Of a stretch of DNA of 56,865 nucleotides, positions 16,101-22,707 are shown one piece after another. Where the stretch lies: assembly GCA_934255545.1 (NCBI GenBank), contig CAKQOE010000011.1, positions 1 through 56,865 on the forward strand, read 5' to 3'. Positions within the stretch are counted from its first letter, which is position 1. Each line of letters starts with the position of its first letter. A program made the position numbers and the translations under genes. The notes beneath the pieces were generated by a model. That model made no database searches and was not told where the DNA came from. It saw only the letters and a list, made by a program, of their open reading frames with translations. This DNA is from an uncultured Clostridia bacterium. GTDB taxonomy: Bacteria > Bacillota > Clostridia > Peptostreptococcales > Anaerovoracaceae.

Positions 16101-16899
16101 TTCCGTACCATTCGCCGTAGCGTGTGTAGCCTTTGTGTTCGCCGTCGTTGTCAACTCTGAAGTTGAGGATGCTTTCGTGGTAGCCGAGCTGTGATCCTGC
16201 TACTGCGAGGAGCTTTTCTGCCCATGTTTCGCAGTCTGAGAGGTCAGGGATAGTTGTTTCCCAGTAGCTTGCGTCTTCTACGTCTGCTGTGTCATCTGAC
16301 TTTTCTGAATCGTCTTCTTCTGTGTCAGCGTCTGTGCTGCTTCCGCTGTTGTCGGTTTCTTGATCTGCTTCATCCTGATCGGCAGCCGGGCTGCCGTTGT
16401 TTTCTTCGTCTTTTATTTTTTCCTGATCGTTTGTATCAGGGGATGTTACTTCATCCTGTGATTCTGAGCTGCCTGTTATGGCTCCGCTGTTTGTTTCTTC
16501 TGTTGGGAGCGTTACTGGGGCGTTGTGCTCTCCTTCTGTTGTTGGGTTGGTGGTTGATGGAGCGCGGTCGTCAGACGGCGCGGCTGCGGCTGGGCCGCTT
16601 TCTGTGGCTGCGTGGCTGCTGTCAGCGGAGCTGTCGGCAGCTGTGTCGTTGTGGCTTTCTGAGCCGTTGTCTGACTTGCTGCTTTCTGCTGCAGGCGCTT
16701 CTGATGTCGGTACAGAAGATTCTGATATCGTTACTCCCGCATCGCCTGCGCTTTCTTCATCGAGTGTAAGAGCAGGAAGCATTAATGTGTAAACTGTGCA
16801 GACTACTACTGCTGCAGCCAGGCTGCAGACTGCTTTGTACCATTTTTTACGATTTGTCCGCTTTCTTTCCTTTCCCCTAGGGTCAAACTTCTTTTCCAT
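13114..16899 (-). CDS. Pilus tip adhesin: CHAP domain, vWA domain, LPETG anchor
   Basis: A very large surface protein of 1261 residues. The basic start runs into a hydrophobic stretch (about 21-45), an export signal. Residues 48-225 are a low-complexity Ser/Asp/Glu/Thr/Pro stalk. A CHAP-type hydrolase domain follows (about 235-375), with the nucleophile in DWCAMFVSFC near 271 and the His in NHVGII. After further domains a von Willebrand A domain starts near 843 with the metal-site motif DVSGSMKG and a later ASDGNP. The end has LPETG near 1223, a membrane helix and KRRRQEEEEN. It probably binds host or matrix ligands and may cut peptidoglycan. It is first in the pilus operon, with two tandem promoters of a shared response-regulator type and an ATG following GGAGGGTAAGAGTAA. 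Confidence 0.88.
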   Translation of the reverse strand: MEKKFDPRGKERKRTNRKKWYKAVCSLAAAVVVCTVYTLMLPALTLDEESAGDAGVTISESSVPTSEAPAAESSKSDNGSESHNDTAADSSADSSHAATESGPAAAAPSDDRAPSTTNPTTEGEHNAPVTLPTEETNSGAITGSSESQDEVTSPDTNDQEKIKDEENNGSPAADQDEADQETDNSGSSTDADTEEDDSEKSDDTADVEDASYWETTIPDLSDCETWAEKLLAVAGSQLGYHESILNFRVDNDGEHKGYTRYGEWYGNPYGDWCAMFVSFCLKYAGIDEKAIPQNANCSDWVTNLKKMEIYEDADLYVPEAGDIVFFDQSDADRPNHVGIISEVTYGTKTVIRHITKDGSAIESGAMNALKYINEATSDDASGDELRTEEVEVPVAESIKVIEGNSSDQVQYVDYDLSNEKILGYISLTNAKNVYEGVEEQKPVEEQEIEPLKYEGSDYVIKVEYTEEAQLPEGVHLEAEELQKGTDAYEDYYNRTVEKLMEDSEAENEDDLGISFARFFDLKFITTEGEEIEPAAPVSVKIRYTDRVEVNDDQTATVVHFAKTTATAETDDSWTSKSDISKFSTFSLRPAALASDESADRTDNVDEIPEIITPEEVTNSTFEFVQDSFSVTATVIRNASNEKLVDGKQYLIYAILKKTTSSTNEENGYKPGSSNSSFDKITSEYYALTHESNKLDYTKIQGVSSNDSKLEQQIESYAKELLWTYRASEKAFYYIDGDGRERYLDVTGISDSSKQLTISDGKISLNNNYICIIENKKVVDPKTVEKDKATIFNFAEIDTVPNQTGGEFSETQLGMSKYVTKLEDKTYDLTLTVSGKVGTEKNKAKLDIIYVMDVSGSMKGSRLDNAKNAIKNVTSNFKNNSNLDTRVSLVTFGSTAAINCDWTWNQVELEHALDNRSANGATNYEDAMVKANDLLTRSRTGATKVIIFASDGNPTKWSDFDSDVLAKAQREVSKMTSLNYFYTIGIGNSNEYARIKALIDSDTNDYYNYKKNTGYYSYYYHDYINYVEFPKTIIKGHYDASDASDLTNAFSSIEESVTTYKCTNVVVTDTLSEYAEAVTDAVPRVTIKDNETGANVGVTDSGDNNFKFTDTDLGRDITVNAKLENGKIIMTFPSEYELNPKYTFEVTLNIKPTQYAESTYIQDKVGDKDGYNNTGQEGTGITSAGKRGFRSNERATVECKYKNEDKTFDYLHPVIQVEVQSVELPETGGPGTTLLYLLGAMLITAPLTITFIKRRRQEEEEN

Positions 16900-16995
16900 T
16901 TACTCTTACCCTCCTGTCACAAAACCTGTATCTTTTGAATGTTATCTATGTAACTTATCTGTATGCATTTAATTATTTTTTCAGCTTATATCTCA

Positions 16996-17027
16996 ATTAT
17001 ATTTCGGCTAGTTACATATTGGTTACA
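16996..17027 (-). promoter_or_regulatory. Adhesin promoter P1 with WalR-like direct repeat
   Basis: On the minus strand TGTAAC-N5-TGTAAC (17027-17011), then nine bases, then TATAAT (17001-16996). The box matches TGTWAH-N5-TGTWAH, the known WalR consensus. There is no TTGACA-like -35, so the promoter looks activator-dependent. It lies about 100 bp before the adhesin ATG. Confidence 0.75.
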
Positions 17028-17090
17028 TATTTAATTTTTATGCTTCTATTTTTTATTTATTTTTGATACCTTATGTATCACTTTATTTTT

Positions 17091-17122
17091 ATTATAGCTA
17101 TCAGAATTACATTTCGGTTACA
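17091..17122 (-). promoter_or_regulatory. Adhesin promoter P2 with WalR-like direct repeat
   Basis: TGTAAC-CGAAA-TGTAAT (17122-17106), nine bases, TATAAT (17096-17091) on the minus strand. Same geometry as P1, 95 bp further upstream. Confidence 0.75.
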
Positions 17123-17161
17123 TTTGGTGTTTTTTGGGGATGTTTTTTGATGGAATCTATT

Positions 17162-17197
17162 GGGATGGGGATTTTTGGGGTTTGGGCGGTGGGTGGG
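17162..17197 (+). other. G-quadruplex-forming tract upstream of the pilus operon
   Basis: Six runs of three or more G (17162-64, 17167-70, 17177-80, 17184-86, 17191-93, 17195-97) with loops of one to six bases satisfy the G3+N1-7 rule. Further GGGG/GGG runs at 17135, 17207 and 17218 flank it. The G-rich strand is the plus strand, the template strand for the minus-strand adhesin gene. It is 40 bp upstream of promoter P2. Confidence 0.65.
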
Positions 17198-17219
17198 TTG
17201 ACCTTTGGGGAAGGTTTGG

Positions 17220-17236
17220 GACGCGCCGGGCGCGTC
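17220..17236. repeat. 17-bp GC-rich palindrome, copy identical to 19818-19834
   Basis: GACGCGCC-G-GGCGCGTC, eight perfect pairs about one base. The same 17 bases plus GG before and G after recur at 19818. It lies between the nuclease gene and the G-rich tract. Confidence 0.7.
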
Positions 17237-17250
17237 GGGTGGAATGCAGG

Positions 17251-17309
17251 AAGCCCCCTGATTGGCGTTTTATTGATTTTCTGCGGCGCTTATCAGGGGG
17301 CTTTTTTCT
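17251..17309. terminator. Terminator after the PD-(D/E)XK nuclease gene
   Basis: AAGCCCCCTGAT (17251-17262) and ATCAGGGGGCTT (17292-17303) form a perfect 12-pair stem with a 29-base loop. The T-run is on the plus strand; on the minus strand an A-tract precedes and only TTCCTG follows. It probably acts for the minus-strand gene ending at 17325. Confidence 0.65.
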
Positions 17310-17324
17310 TTTGTTATTTAATTT

Positions 17325-18236
17325 TTATTTTTCAGATTCTTCGTATTCTTTCTTTAATTTATCCATATATGAATCATCTGATATGGCTTTCATTATATCG
17401 TCGTTTCTATCTTGGGCTTTAAGCCAAATAAAAAGTTCTTTTATACCTTTTTCTCCTTTAGTAATGCCAGTTACAATTCCTTTTTCAATACCTTCTGCAA
17501 GGCCCTCTTCATATGATTCTTCACGCATGCACTTTTTTGCTTCTTCTTCGTTGTATTCTGTCAAAAACATGCCTATCACCTCTGCTTTATGAGCTATGAG
17601 AAAATCTCTCAGGATACCGTTATTTATACAGGTGTCTACTGCTTTTGTTATCGATGTTTCGGCATCTGTTGTTTCTTTTAGCTCTTTTCTGATCTCTGCT
17701 ATACATATTGAGTATTCTTCGAGCAGACGGCAGGCTTTCATTATCTTTTCATTCATGCCGTAGTTTATATTTATCAGTGTTGCTGTCCACTCGAAATTTC
17801 CGCTGCTATCAGGATGTTCGAATGAATCTGAAAGTTTCATCTCGATCCTGTCCGGGATCTTTCTGTCTTCTCCATTATACAATACAAAGTATTGTGGTGT
17901 CGGGATTTTTATTTTTGTTTTTGTGCTGAACCTCAGCTTTGACAGCGACATATACTTATCGTACAGTTTTCCGAAGTAGAAGAAGCCTCTCAGCGGCATA
18001 TTGGGATCGTATGAGCTTTGGTGTTCTATCAGGCACATGTAGTCGTCTATTATGCATGAGATGTCGTTTTTTATGCCCATATATATGACGTCTTCTATGG
18101 TCGTTATCTGCAGTTCGTCTGGATCTGTGTAGTTTCTGTCGTTCAGTGCGTTGTAGAGTGACAGCAGGCTTTCTTTATTCGCCGGATCTCCAAATAGTTT
18201 TCTGAAAAGTCTGTCTTTGTGGTCGTTTCTTATCAT
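17325..18236 (-). CDS. Rpn-type PD-(D/E)XK nuclease / transposase-like protein
   Basis: A 303-residue protein resembling the recombination-promoting nuclease (Rpn) / PD-(D/E)XK nuclease family often labelled putative transposase. The start MIRNDHKDRLFRKLFGDP is characteristic, and DDYMCLIEHQSSYDPNMPLR holds the E-x-Q/K part of the catalytic core, with YFVLYNGED after it. The C-terminal third is charged, with repeats GLAEGIEKGIVTGITKG, a feature of this family. Rpn proteins are DNA endonucleases, and some defend against phage. It lies between signal peptidase and adhesin genes with its own terminator. The upstream DNA has a degenerate repeat (TGTAAA-N4-TGTAAT) like the adhesin boxes but with a shorter spacer. 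Its role in the pilus region is unknown. Confidence 0.8.
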   Translation of the reverse strand: MIRNDHKDRLFRKLFGDPANKESLLSLYNALNDRNYTDPDELQITTIEDVIYMGIKNDISCIIDDYMCLIEHQSSYDPNMPLRGFFYFGKLYDKYMSLSKLRFSTKTKIKIPTPQYFVLYNGEDRKIPDRIEMKLSDSFEHPDSSGNFEWTATLININYGMNEKIMKACRLLEEYSICIAEIRKELKETTDAETSITKAVDTCINNGILRDFLIAHKAEVIGMFLTEYNEEEAKKCMREESYEEGLAEGIEKGIVTGITKGEKGIKELFIWLKAQDRNDDIMKAISDDSYMDKLKKEYEESEK

Positions 18237-18486
18237 GGTTTTCCGCCTTTCGTTTTCTTTAGTCCCGTTTCCTTTTGTGATTAAAATCTTATCAATGTAA
18301 ATATATTTTTATTATTACATTTATTTACATTGATTAATTTACCATATTCTTACATATGTTTCAACTGTTTTATTACATAATATCTATAACTTATACTTTT
18401 AACTTTCTTTTCTGGTCAGCATTTTTGCTGTCGGAGGGATTTTACTGACTTTTTGGCGGAGCGTTGGGCGTGTGGACGGTATGAAG

Positions 18487-18523
18487 AAACCCCCTGCCGG
18501 GTATCAGGCCGACAAGGGGGTTT
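18487..18523. terminator. Terminator after the signal peptidase gene
   Basis: AAACCCCCT and AGGGGGTTT pair over nine bases around an internal GC-rich loop. T-rich DNA lies on the plus-strand side and TTTCTTC on the minus-strand side. It is 40 bp after the stop at 18564. The rest of the 327-bp gap 18237-18563 is AT-rich with TTACAT repeats and no gene. Confidence 0.7.
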
Positions 18524-18563
18524 ATTCTTTGTTTTATTGATTTGTTTGGTATATAGTTTTTCT

Positions 18564-19184
18564 CTACAGTGTACCGAATTGTTTGAGCGGCCAGACGCGG
18601 AATACGAGTTTGCCGACTATGTTTTCTTCGGATATGCAACCGATGGCTTTGTTTCGGGAGTCTACGGAAACGCTTCTGTGGTCTCCCATGACGAATATCC
18701 TGCCTTCCGGTACCTGGAACGGGAGGGCTATGTTGCAGTCGCCGAGGGCGTGCTCGTTTATGTATGGCTCGTCCAGTACCTCGCCGTTCAGGGTGACTAT
18801 GCCGTCCTCGTCTATGTCTATCCAGTCTCCGGGGAGGCCTATGACTCTTTTTATGAGGACTTTATTGTTGTAGTAGAACGCGATTATGTCTCCTGATTTG
18901 AATTCGCCGGCTTTTACTGAAACTACTATGTCTCCGCTTTCAAGTGTCGGAGTCATGGATGTGCCGTATACCTGCAGTACGGGCAGCCATATGGTGGCTA
19001 TAAGGACTGTTATGGCTGCTACCACCAGCAGTATGTATATCGTGCTTCGGAAAACCTGCCTGTAGCGTTTTCCGTATCTTGCTTTGTTGAGTTCTGCCTC
19101 GAGAAGTTCGAGCTCCGGGAGCTCGATAACTTTTTCTTCGGCTGCTGCAGTTTCTTCTGCAGTTATTCTTTTCTTTATGTTCAA
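18564..19184 (-). CDS. lepB: Signal peptidase I
   Basis: A membrane serine protease that removes signal peptides from exported proteins, here probably including the pilins. The 206 residues include a cytoplasmic acidic segment, one membrane helix (IYILLVVAAITVLIATIWL), the catalytic Ser in GTSMTPTL near residue 75, the Lys in KRVIGLPGD near residue 111 and box E MGDHRSVSVDSR. The start is TTG, about ten bases after AAGGGA, which is unusual and may keep translation low. It follows the coiled-coil gene by 21 bp, so the two form an operon under the response-regulator-type promoter at 19673-19704. Several LepB paralogues are common in Clostridia; this may be the one dedicated to the pilus. Confidence 0.9.
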   Translation of the reverse strand: MNIKKRITAEETAAAEEKVIELPELELLEAELNKARYGKRYRQVFRSTIYILLVVAAITVLIATIWLPVLQVYGTSMTPTLESGDIVVSVKAGEFKSGDIIAFYYNNKVLIKRVIGLPGDWIDIDEDGIVTLNGEVLDEPYINEHALGDCNIALPFQVPEGRIFVMGDHRSVSVDSRNKAIGCISEENIVGKLVFRVWPLKQFGTL

Positions 19185-19205
19185 TTCAGATCATTCCCTT
19201 ACAAA

Positions 19206-19616
19206 CTATCTGCATTTCTGTTCTGTCTGCTCTTCGAGCTGTCTGCAGCGTTCTTCTGTTTCTTTTTCCATCTGCTCGCATTTTGCTTTTGTCTCTTCGA
19301 GGTATTTGTGCGCGAGCTCTGCTTTTTCTATTATAAGCTTTTCTGCTGCGCGTATCTTTTCGTCATATGCTTCTTTTTGAATGCGAATGCTTTCCAGATA
19401 CTGGTCAGCAGCCCTCTGGGCTGAGCCGAATACGTCGTTCAGGCTGACTGCGGCTTCCGCTATGGAGCCGGCTTTCTGTATCTTTATTTCTTTTTGTTTT
19501 ATCTCCTCGCGGGCAAGTTCGAGTTCTTCTTTTAGTCTTTTTATCTCTCTTCCCTGCTCTACCATCATTTCAAGATACTGCGCGCGGCTGAGTTTTCTGA
19601 ATTCTTTTTCTGTCAT
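19206..19616 (-). CDS. Coiled-coil protein of unknown function
   Basis: A 136-residue, highly charged protein. Most of it (about 15-55 and 70-136) shows heptad patterning rich in Glu, Lys, Arg and Gln, so it should form a long coiled coil. It has no signal peptide or membrane segment and is probably cytoplasmic. The middle has SIAEAAVSLNDVFGSAQRAAD, a possible hinge. DivIVA-like or scaffold proteins share such composition, but I cannot assign it to a family. It is the first gene of a two-gene unit with signal peptidase I, so a role in placing secretion or pilus assembly is conceivable but only inferred. Confidence 0.65.
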   Translation of the reverse strand: MTEKEFRKLSRAQYLEMMVEQGREIKRLKEELELAREEIKQKEIKIQKAGSIAEAAVSLNDVFGSAQRAADQYLESIRIQKEAYDEKIRAAEKLIIEKAELAHKYLEETKAKCEQMEKETEERCRQLEEQTEQKCR

Positions 19617-19672
19617 TCTCAGTTCCTTCTTTTACAGTTCATACAATTAAACGTTTTGTCATGTTACATAAA

Positions 19673-19704
19673 ATTATATTTTTAACGGTTACATACGGGT
19701 TACA
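19673..19704 (-). promoter_or_regulatory. Promoter with WalR-like direct repeat, coiled-coil/signal peptidase operon
   Basis: TGTAAC-CCGTA-TGTAAC (19704-19688), nine bases, TATAAT (19678-19673) on the minus strand. Identical geometry to the two adhesin promoters. It lies about 57 bp before the coiled-coil gene start. Confidence 0.75.
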
Positions 19705-19817
19705 TATGGATGATGCTTCTTCCGTTTCTGATATATTTATTATACATTACTATGTGATGCGGTGTTGTGTTTTTTGTATTTATTGCAGCGTGAGCTATGC
19801 GGAACACGCTGCCCGGG

Positions 19818-19834
19818 GACGCGCCGGGCGCGTC
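19818..19834. repeat. 17-bp GC-rich palindrome, second identical copy
   Basis: GACGCGCC-G-GGCGCGTC, identical to 17220-17236. It lies between the transglutaminase stop and the coiled-coil gene promoter. Confidence 0.7.
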
Positions 19835-19847
19835 GTATTATGTGTGA

Positions 19848-19873
19848 GACCCCTGCCGCGCTGCGGCAGGGGT
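19848..19873. terminator. Hairpin terminator after the transglutaminase-like gene
   Basis: GACCCCTGCCGC and GCGGCAGGGGTC form a long GC-rich stem around a two-base centre. The T-run is on the plus strand (CCCTTTTTG), and the minus-strand side is not T-rich. It is 34 bp after the transglutaminase stop, so it probably acts as a weak or two-way terminator. Confidence 0.6.
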
Positions 19874-19906
19874 CCCTTTTTGTATCGTTATTTTCCGTTC
19901 GAGTAT

Positions 19907-20962
19907 TTAGTACAGGTATTTTGCCTTATAGTTGGCGCCGTTGCCTATGTATTTCATGATGGCGTCGCTCTGGTGGCCTGTTGAGGCGTATGTAGGATCC
20001 ATGAGCTTCCATGATGTGCCGTCGAAGTAGATCACGCTGTCTACCCAGCCGCCTTCATTTGTGTATGTGTTTATCCATGCGTGGTATGCTTTGCCTGAGT
20101 AGCCTACTACGAGCTTGCACGGGATGCCCCGGCTTCTGAGCATGGCTGTCATCAGGGCTGCGTAGTCGAAGCAGATGCCCTTCTTTTTCTGGAGGACCTG
20201 GTCGAGGTCTGGCAGGTATCCGCTCTTTACGCTTGCGGCGAGCTGCTTGTCGTAGCTTATATTTTTGATGACCCAGTTATATACTGATGTGATCTTGTCG
20301 AGGTCGGTCTTTTGTCCTTTTGTGAGTTCTTCGGCTTTCTTGACTACCTGTGAGCCTGTCGTGTAGTTTACGTACTGGTTCGGGAGCAGGAACGGCGCGA
20401 ACTGGTCTTTGAGTGTTACGCTGAGTGTCATGCTGTATACTGTGGAGTATGATGTTCCTGATATGTTTTTGTACGCCGTTACGGTGTATGTACCGTTTCC
20501 GTCTGAAAGCGGGAATGTCTCGTAGCTTCCGATCTTGTTTATGTTGTATGTGTAGGCTGTGCCGCTCGGTCCTTTTACGATGAGTTTGAGCTTTTTGTCA
20601 GTCTTTTCGAGGTACTTTACCATGACGTAACCGTCGGCTGTGTTTGACGCGTCGAATGTGACCTGGGCGTTGCCTTTTGTGACTTTGCCTGACGCTGTCG
20701 GCATGAGCGTAGTGCTTATGGCTGCTGACGCGCCTGTGAGAGGCACTTCGTCTTCTGTGATCTCCATGGTCACGCCGGAATCCTGATATACTTCTGCGAC
20801 AGCGTCGGACTCGCTGTTTATCTGCGCTGTATCGCCTGTGTCCTTTGCCGATCCGCTCTGCTGCGCGCCGCATCCTGTGAGTGAGGCAGCTGCAAGAGCG
20901 CCGCAAATGATGAATGCTGTTATTTTCTTCATCCTGCTGTTTTCAAACGTCCTTCTTTTCAT
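19907..20962 (-). CDS. Transglutaminase-like lipoprotein
   Basis: A lipoprotein of about 351 residues: hydrophobic start, then the lipobox LTGC near residue 32. A Ser/Thr-rich Ig-like middle (about 80-190) precedes a transglutaminase-core domain. The catalytic triad is visible as Cys264 in GICFDYAALM, His294 in YHAWINTY and Asp322 in LMDPTY. Such surface proteins act as cysteine proteases or cross-linkers of cell-wall proteins; the substrate is unknown. The first ATG has AAAGGT seven bases upstream; the second, ten codons on, would give a more usual lipoprotein start. It lies between the type IV pilus-like genes and the pilus region, and a reversed WalR-like box lies 130 bp upstream. Confidence 0.85.
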   Translation of the reverse strand: MKRRTFENSRMKKITAFIICGALAAASLTGCGAQQSGSAKDTGDTAQINSESDAVAEVYQDSGVTMEITEDEVPLTGASAAISTTLMPTASGKVTKGNAQVTFDASNTADGYVMVKYLEKTDKKLKLIVKGPSGTAYTYNINKIGSYETFPLSDGNGTYTVTAYKNISGTSYSTVYSMTLSVTLKDQFAPFLLPNQYVNYTTGSQVVKKAEELTKGQKTDLDKITSVYNWVIKNISYDKQLAASVKSGYLPDLDQVLQKKKGICFDYAALMTAMLRSRGIPCKLVVGYSGKAYHAWINTYTNEGGWVDSVIYFDGTSWKLMDPTYASTGHQSDAIMKYIGNGANYKAKYLY

Positions 20963-21089
20963 AAGCTTTACCTTTCGATCTCAATATCCCCGGAAAATAT
21001 ACTTTACTATAAAAGTATGTATATTATATCATACACGTTCGAAACTTCAATGACATTTTCTTTACGGTTTTGTCGATTTTTCAGCAATT

Positions 21090-21106
21090 TGTAACCAGGA
21101 TGTAAC
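21090..21106 (+). promoter_or_regulatory. WalR-like direct repeat in reverse orientation
   Basis: TGTAAC-CAGGA-TGTAAC on the plus strand, a perfect match to TGTWAH-N5-TGTWAH. No TATAAT follows at the nine-base distance, and both neighbouring genes are on the minus strand, so its function, if any, differs from the three promoter boxes. Confidence 0.4.
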
Positions 21107-21147
21107 CGGGCGGTAGTCCGTCGGCAGCATTATTTTCCGCCGCAATA

Positions 21148-21726
21148 TCATTCTGTTACATTTTCTGCAGGATCGTCTTCTCCGTTCCATACGTCTATAT
21201 CTGTGTCAGGCGACCATTCGCTTATGCTGTTCTTTTCCCAGGAAAGTGTTTCCAGGGTGTTTGTTTTGCTGTTGTATGTAAGGACTGCGGTTATCCTGCT
21301 TATGTTGTCTGACAGGGGGACGTTGTATGTTATTATGGCGTCCGGCGGGGTGTTTGGGGAGGCGCCGGCTGTGCCGGGGCCGGAAGTTGTTTGCGAGGCG
21401 ACGGCGGAGCCGGGGCCGATTTGGGGTGCTAACGCCGCGGCGGCCTGTCCGGTCAGGTATTGGGCGTTGTTGGCCGCGGCGGCCTGCTGCGGCGTGCTTC
21501 CTGCATCTATCGCCGCCTGTATGCTGTTTTTTATTTTTACCGCTTCGCTGTCGGCTTCATAATACGCAGCTGTTTCATCCGCAAAACGCTGTGCTGTCTT
21601 TTTTTCCGATACCGACGTAACAAGCGACAGCGCTGAAAATACTGTCAGGCACAGTATCGCAAATATCATTATTATGGATGCGCTTCCTATGTTAAGACCG
21701 AGTGGTCTTTCTTCTCTTTTTATCAT
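21148..21726 (-). CDS. Membrane-anchored protein of the type IV pilus-like cluster, unknown
   Basis: A 192-residue protein with a short cytoplasmic start, one hydrophobic segment (SIIMIFAILCLTVFSALSLV, about 16-36) followed by SVSEKK, then an Ala/Gly/Pro-rich stretch and an acidic end. The single N-terminal helix followed by an extracellular domain resembles a minor pilin or TadE-like protein, but there is no clear prepilin cleavage site. It is the last gene of a five-gene operon with a GspF homologue, 40 bp after the previous gene. No family recognised. Confidence 0.65.
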   Translation of the reverse strand: MIKREERPLGLNIGSASIIMIFAILCLTVFSALSLVTSVSEKKTAQRFADETAAYYEADSEAVKIKNSIQAAIDAGSTPQQAAAANNAQYLTGQAAAALAPQIGPGSAVASQTTSGPGTAGASPNTPPDAIITYNVPLSDNISRITAVLTYNSKTNTLETLSWEKNSISEWSPDTDIDVWNGEDDPAENVTE

Positions 21727-21766
21727 CTGCTTTTCCTGCTGAGTTTTAGCTGTTTTGCTATGTGAT

Positions 21767-22186
21767 CTATGCTCTTACGTGCATCGTGAATATTGTTTTC
21801 TTGTCTGAGGCGCCGGCGGAGCGGGGGCCGTATGCTGTCACGTCTGCAAGACCGTCATCCTTTTTTTCAAGGATGACAGTCATATCTTCATATGATACTT
21901 TAAGCTTTTCTTTTCCGGATGTATCAGCCTCCGCTGCCATCATGCTGCTGTCTGCTGCGCCATTGATCAATTCGGCTGTTTTTTGCAGGTCTCCGTCTGC
22001 TGCTTTATATGCTTCTGCTGTATTTGATGCCTGTATGACCGCATCATTAAGTGTTCTGCTGCTGTCTGCCGTCACGCGCGCTTTCGCAAATGCGCTCACA
22101 CATATTGCTGCGCATATGGAAAAGAAAAGAATGACTGTTATCATTTCCATCAGAAACAGTCCCGATCTGGAATTATGCCCGCTCAT
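21767..22186 (-). CDS. Pseudopilin-like membrane protein, unknown
   Basis: A 139-residue protein. The start SGHNSRSGLFLMEMITVILFFSICAAICVSAF has a hydrophobic helix with a Glu five residues after the Gly-Leu, as in the G/F-x4-E prepilin pattern, so it may be processed by a prepilin peptidase. The rest is a small soluble domain. Its ATG overlaps the stop codon of the preceding gene by four bases, indicating translational coupling. It is probably a minor component of a secretion or adhesion filament. The family is not certain. Confidence 0.65.
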   Translation of the reverse strand: MSGHNSRSGLFLMEMITVILFFSICAAICVSAFAKARVTADSSRTLNDAVIQASNTAEAYKAADGDLQKTAELINGAADSSMMAAEADTSGKEKLKVSYEDMTVILEKKDDGLADVTAYGPRSAGASDKKTIFTMHVRA

Positions 22187-22689
22187 GACTGTTCTCCTTT
22201 CTGCGCAGCCGGCTGCGCGCTCCGGGGACTCACTATCACGTAAGGGGAGCTGCCGTCATTCATGGTGCATGTTATTTTAAACATCCCGCTTTCTGCAGGT
22301 TCAACTGTAAAGCCTGATGCTTCCATCACCTTTTCGCCTGCTTCCGCTGTCATTTTACTTCCATTTTCTGTTAGCAGCTCGCGTATATATCCGTCATAAT
22401 AATATATATATGTTATGTAATCTGTTCCATCTATATCCTGTGTGAGCAGCAGAGCATCGTTGCCGTCAAACTGTCCGGCGGCGATGCCGCCGCGCGAGTC
22501 AAAATGCCTTATTTTTTCTGCTATATACCCTGCGCCTGTCCTGTCCTCATAATTTTCGTCCATAGAGTCTGTAACGCTGCGGTACGACGATGCTCCCATC
22601 ATAAGCACCATAAGCACCGATACGGCAAACGTGCAGAACAAGGCAAGTGCAAATACTACGTCTATGCTGTGGTTCCTGCATCTGTTCAT
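22183..22689 (-). CDS. DUF4860-like membrane protein of the type IV pilus-like cluster
   Basis: A 168-residue protein with an N-terminal hydrophobic segment (VVFALALFCTFAVSVLMVLMM, about 10-30) and a soluble domain with YITYIYYYDGYIRELL. The layout matches the DUF4860 family found next to type II secretion F genes in Clostridia; this identification is from memory of the family and moderately sure. It lies 18 bp after the comGC-like gene and overlaps the next gene by four bases. The function is unknown, probably a pilus-like component. Confidence 0.6.
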   Translation of the reverse strand: MNRCRNHSIDVVFALALFCTFAVSVLMVLMMGASSYRSVTDSMDENYEDRTGAGYIAEKIRHFDSRGGIAAGQFDGNDALLLTQDIDGTDYITYIYYYDGYIRELLTENGSKMTAEAGEKVMEASGFTVEPAESGMFKITCTMNDGSSPYVIVSPRSAQPAAQKGEQS

Positions 22690-22707
22690 TATACGTTCCT
22701 CCTGTAC

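Noticed and set aside
16250..16790. Long plus-strand frames rich in Leu, Arg and Cys opposite the adhesin stalk.
   Set aside because: They come from the biased Ser/Asp/Glu/Thr codons of the minus-strand stalk and have no start signals.
18314..18329. TGTAAA-N4-TGTAAT upstream of the Rpn-type gene, similar to the WalR-like boxes.
   Set aside because: The spacer is one base short (10-bp period) and the region is rich in TTACAT repeats, so it may be chance. Not counted with the three exact promoters.
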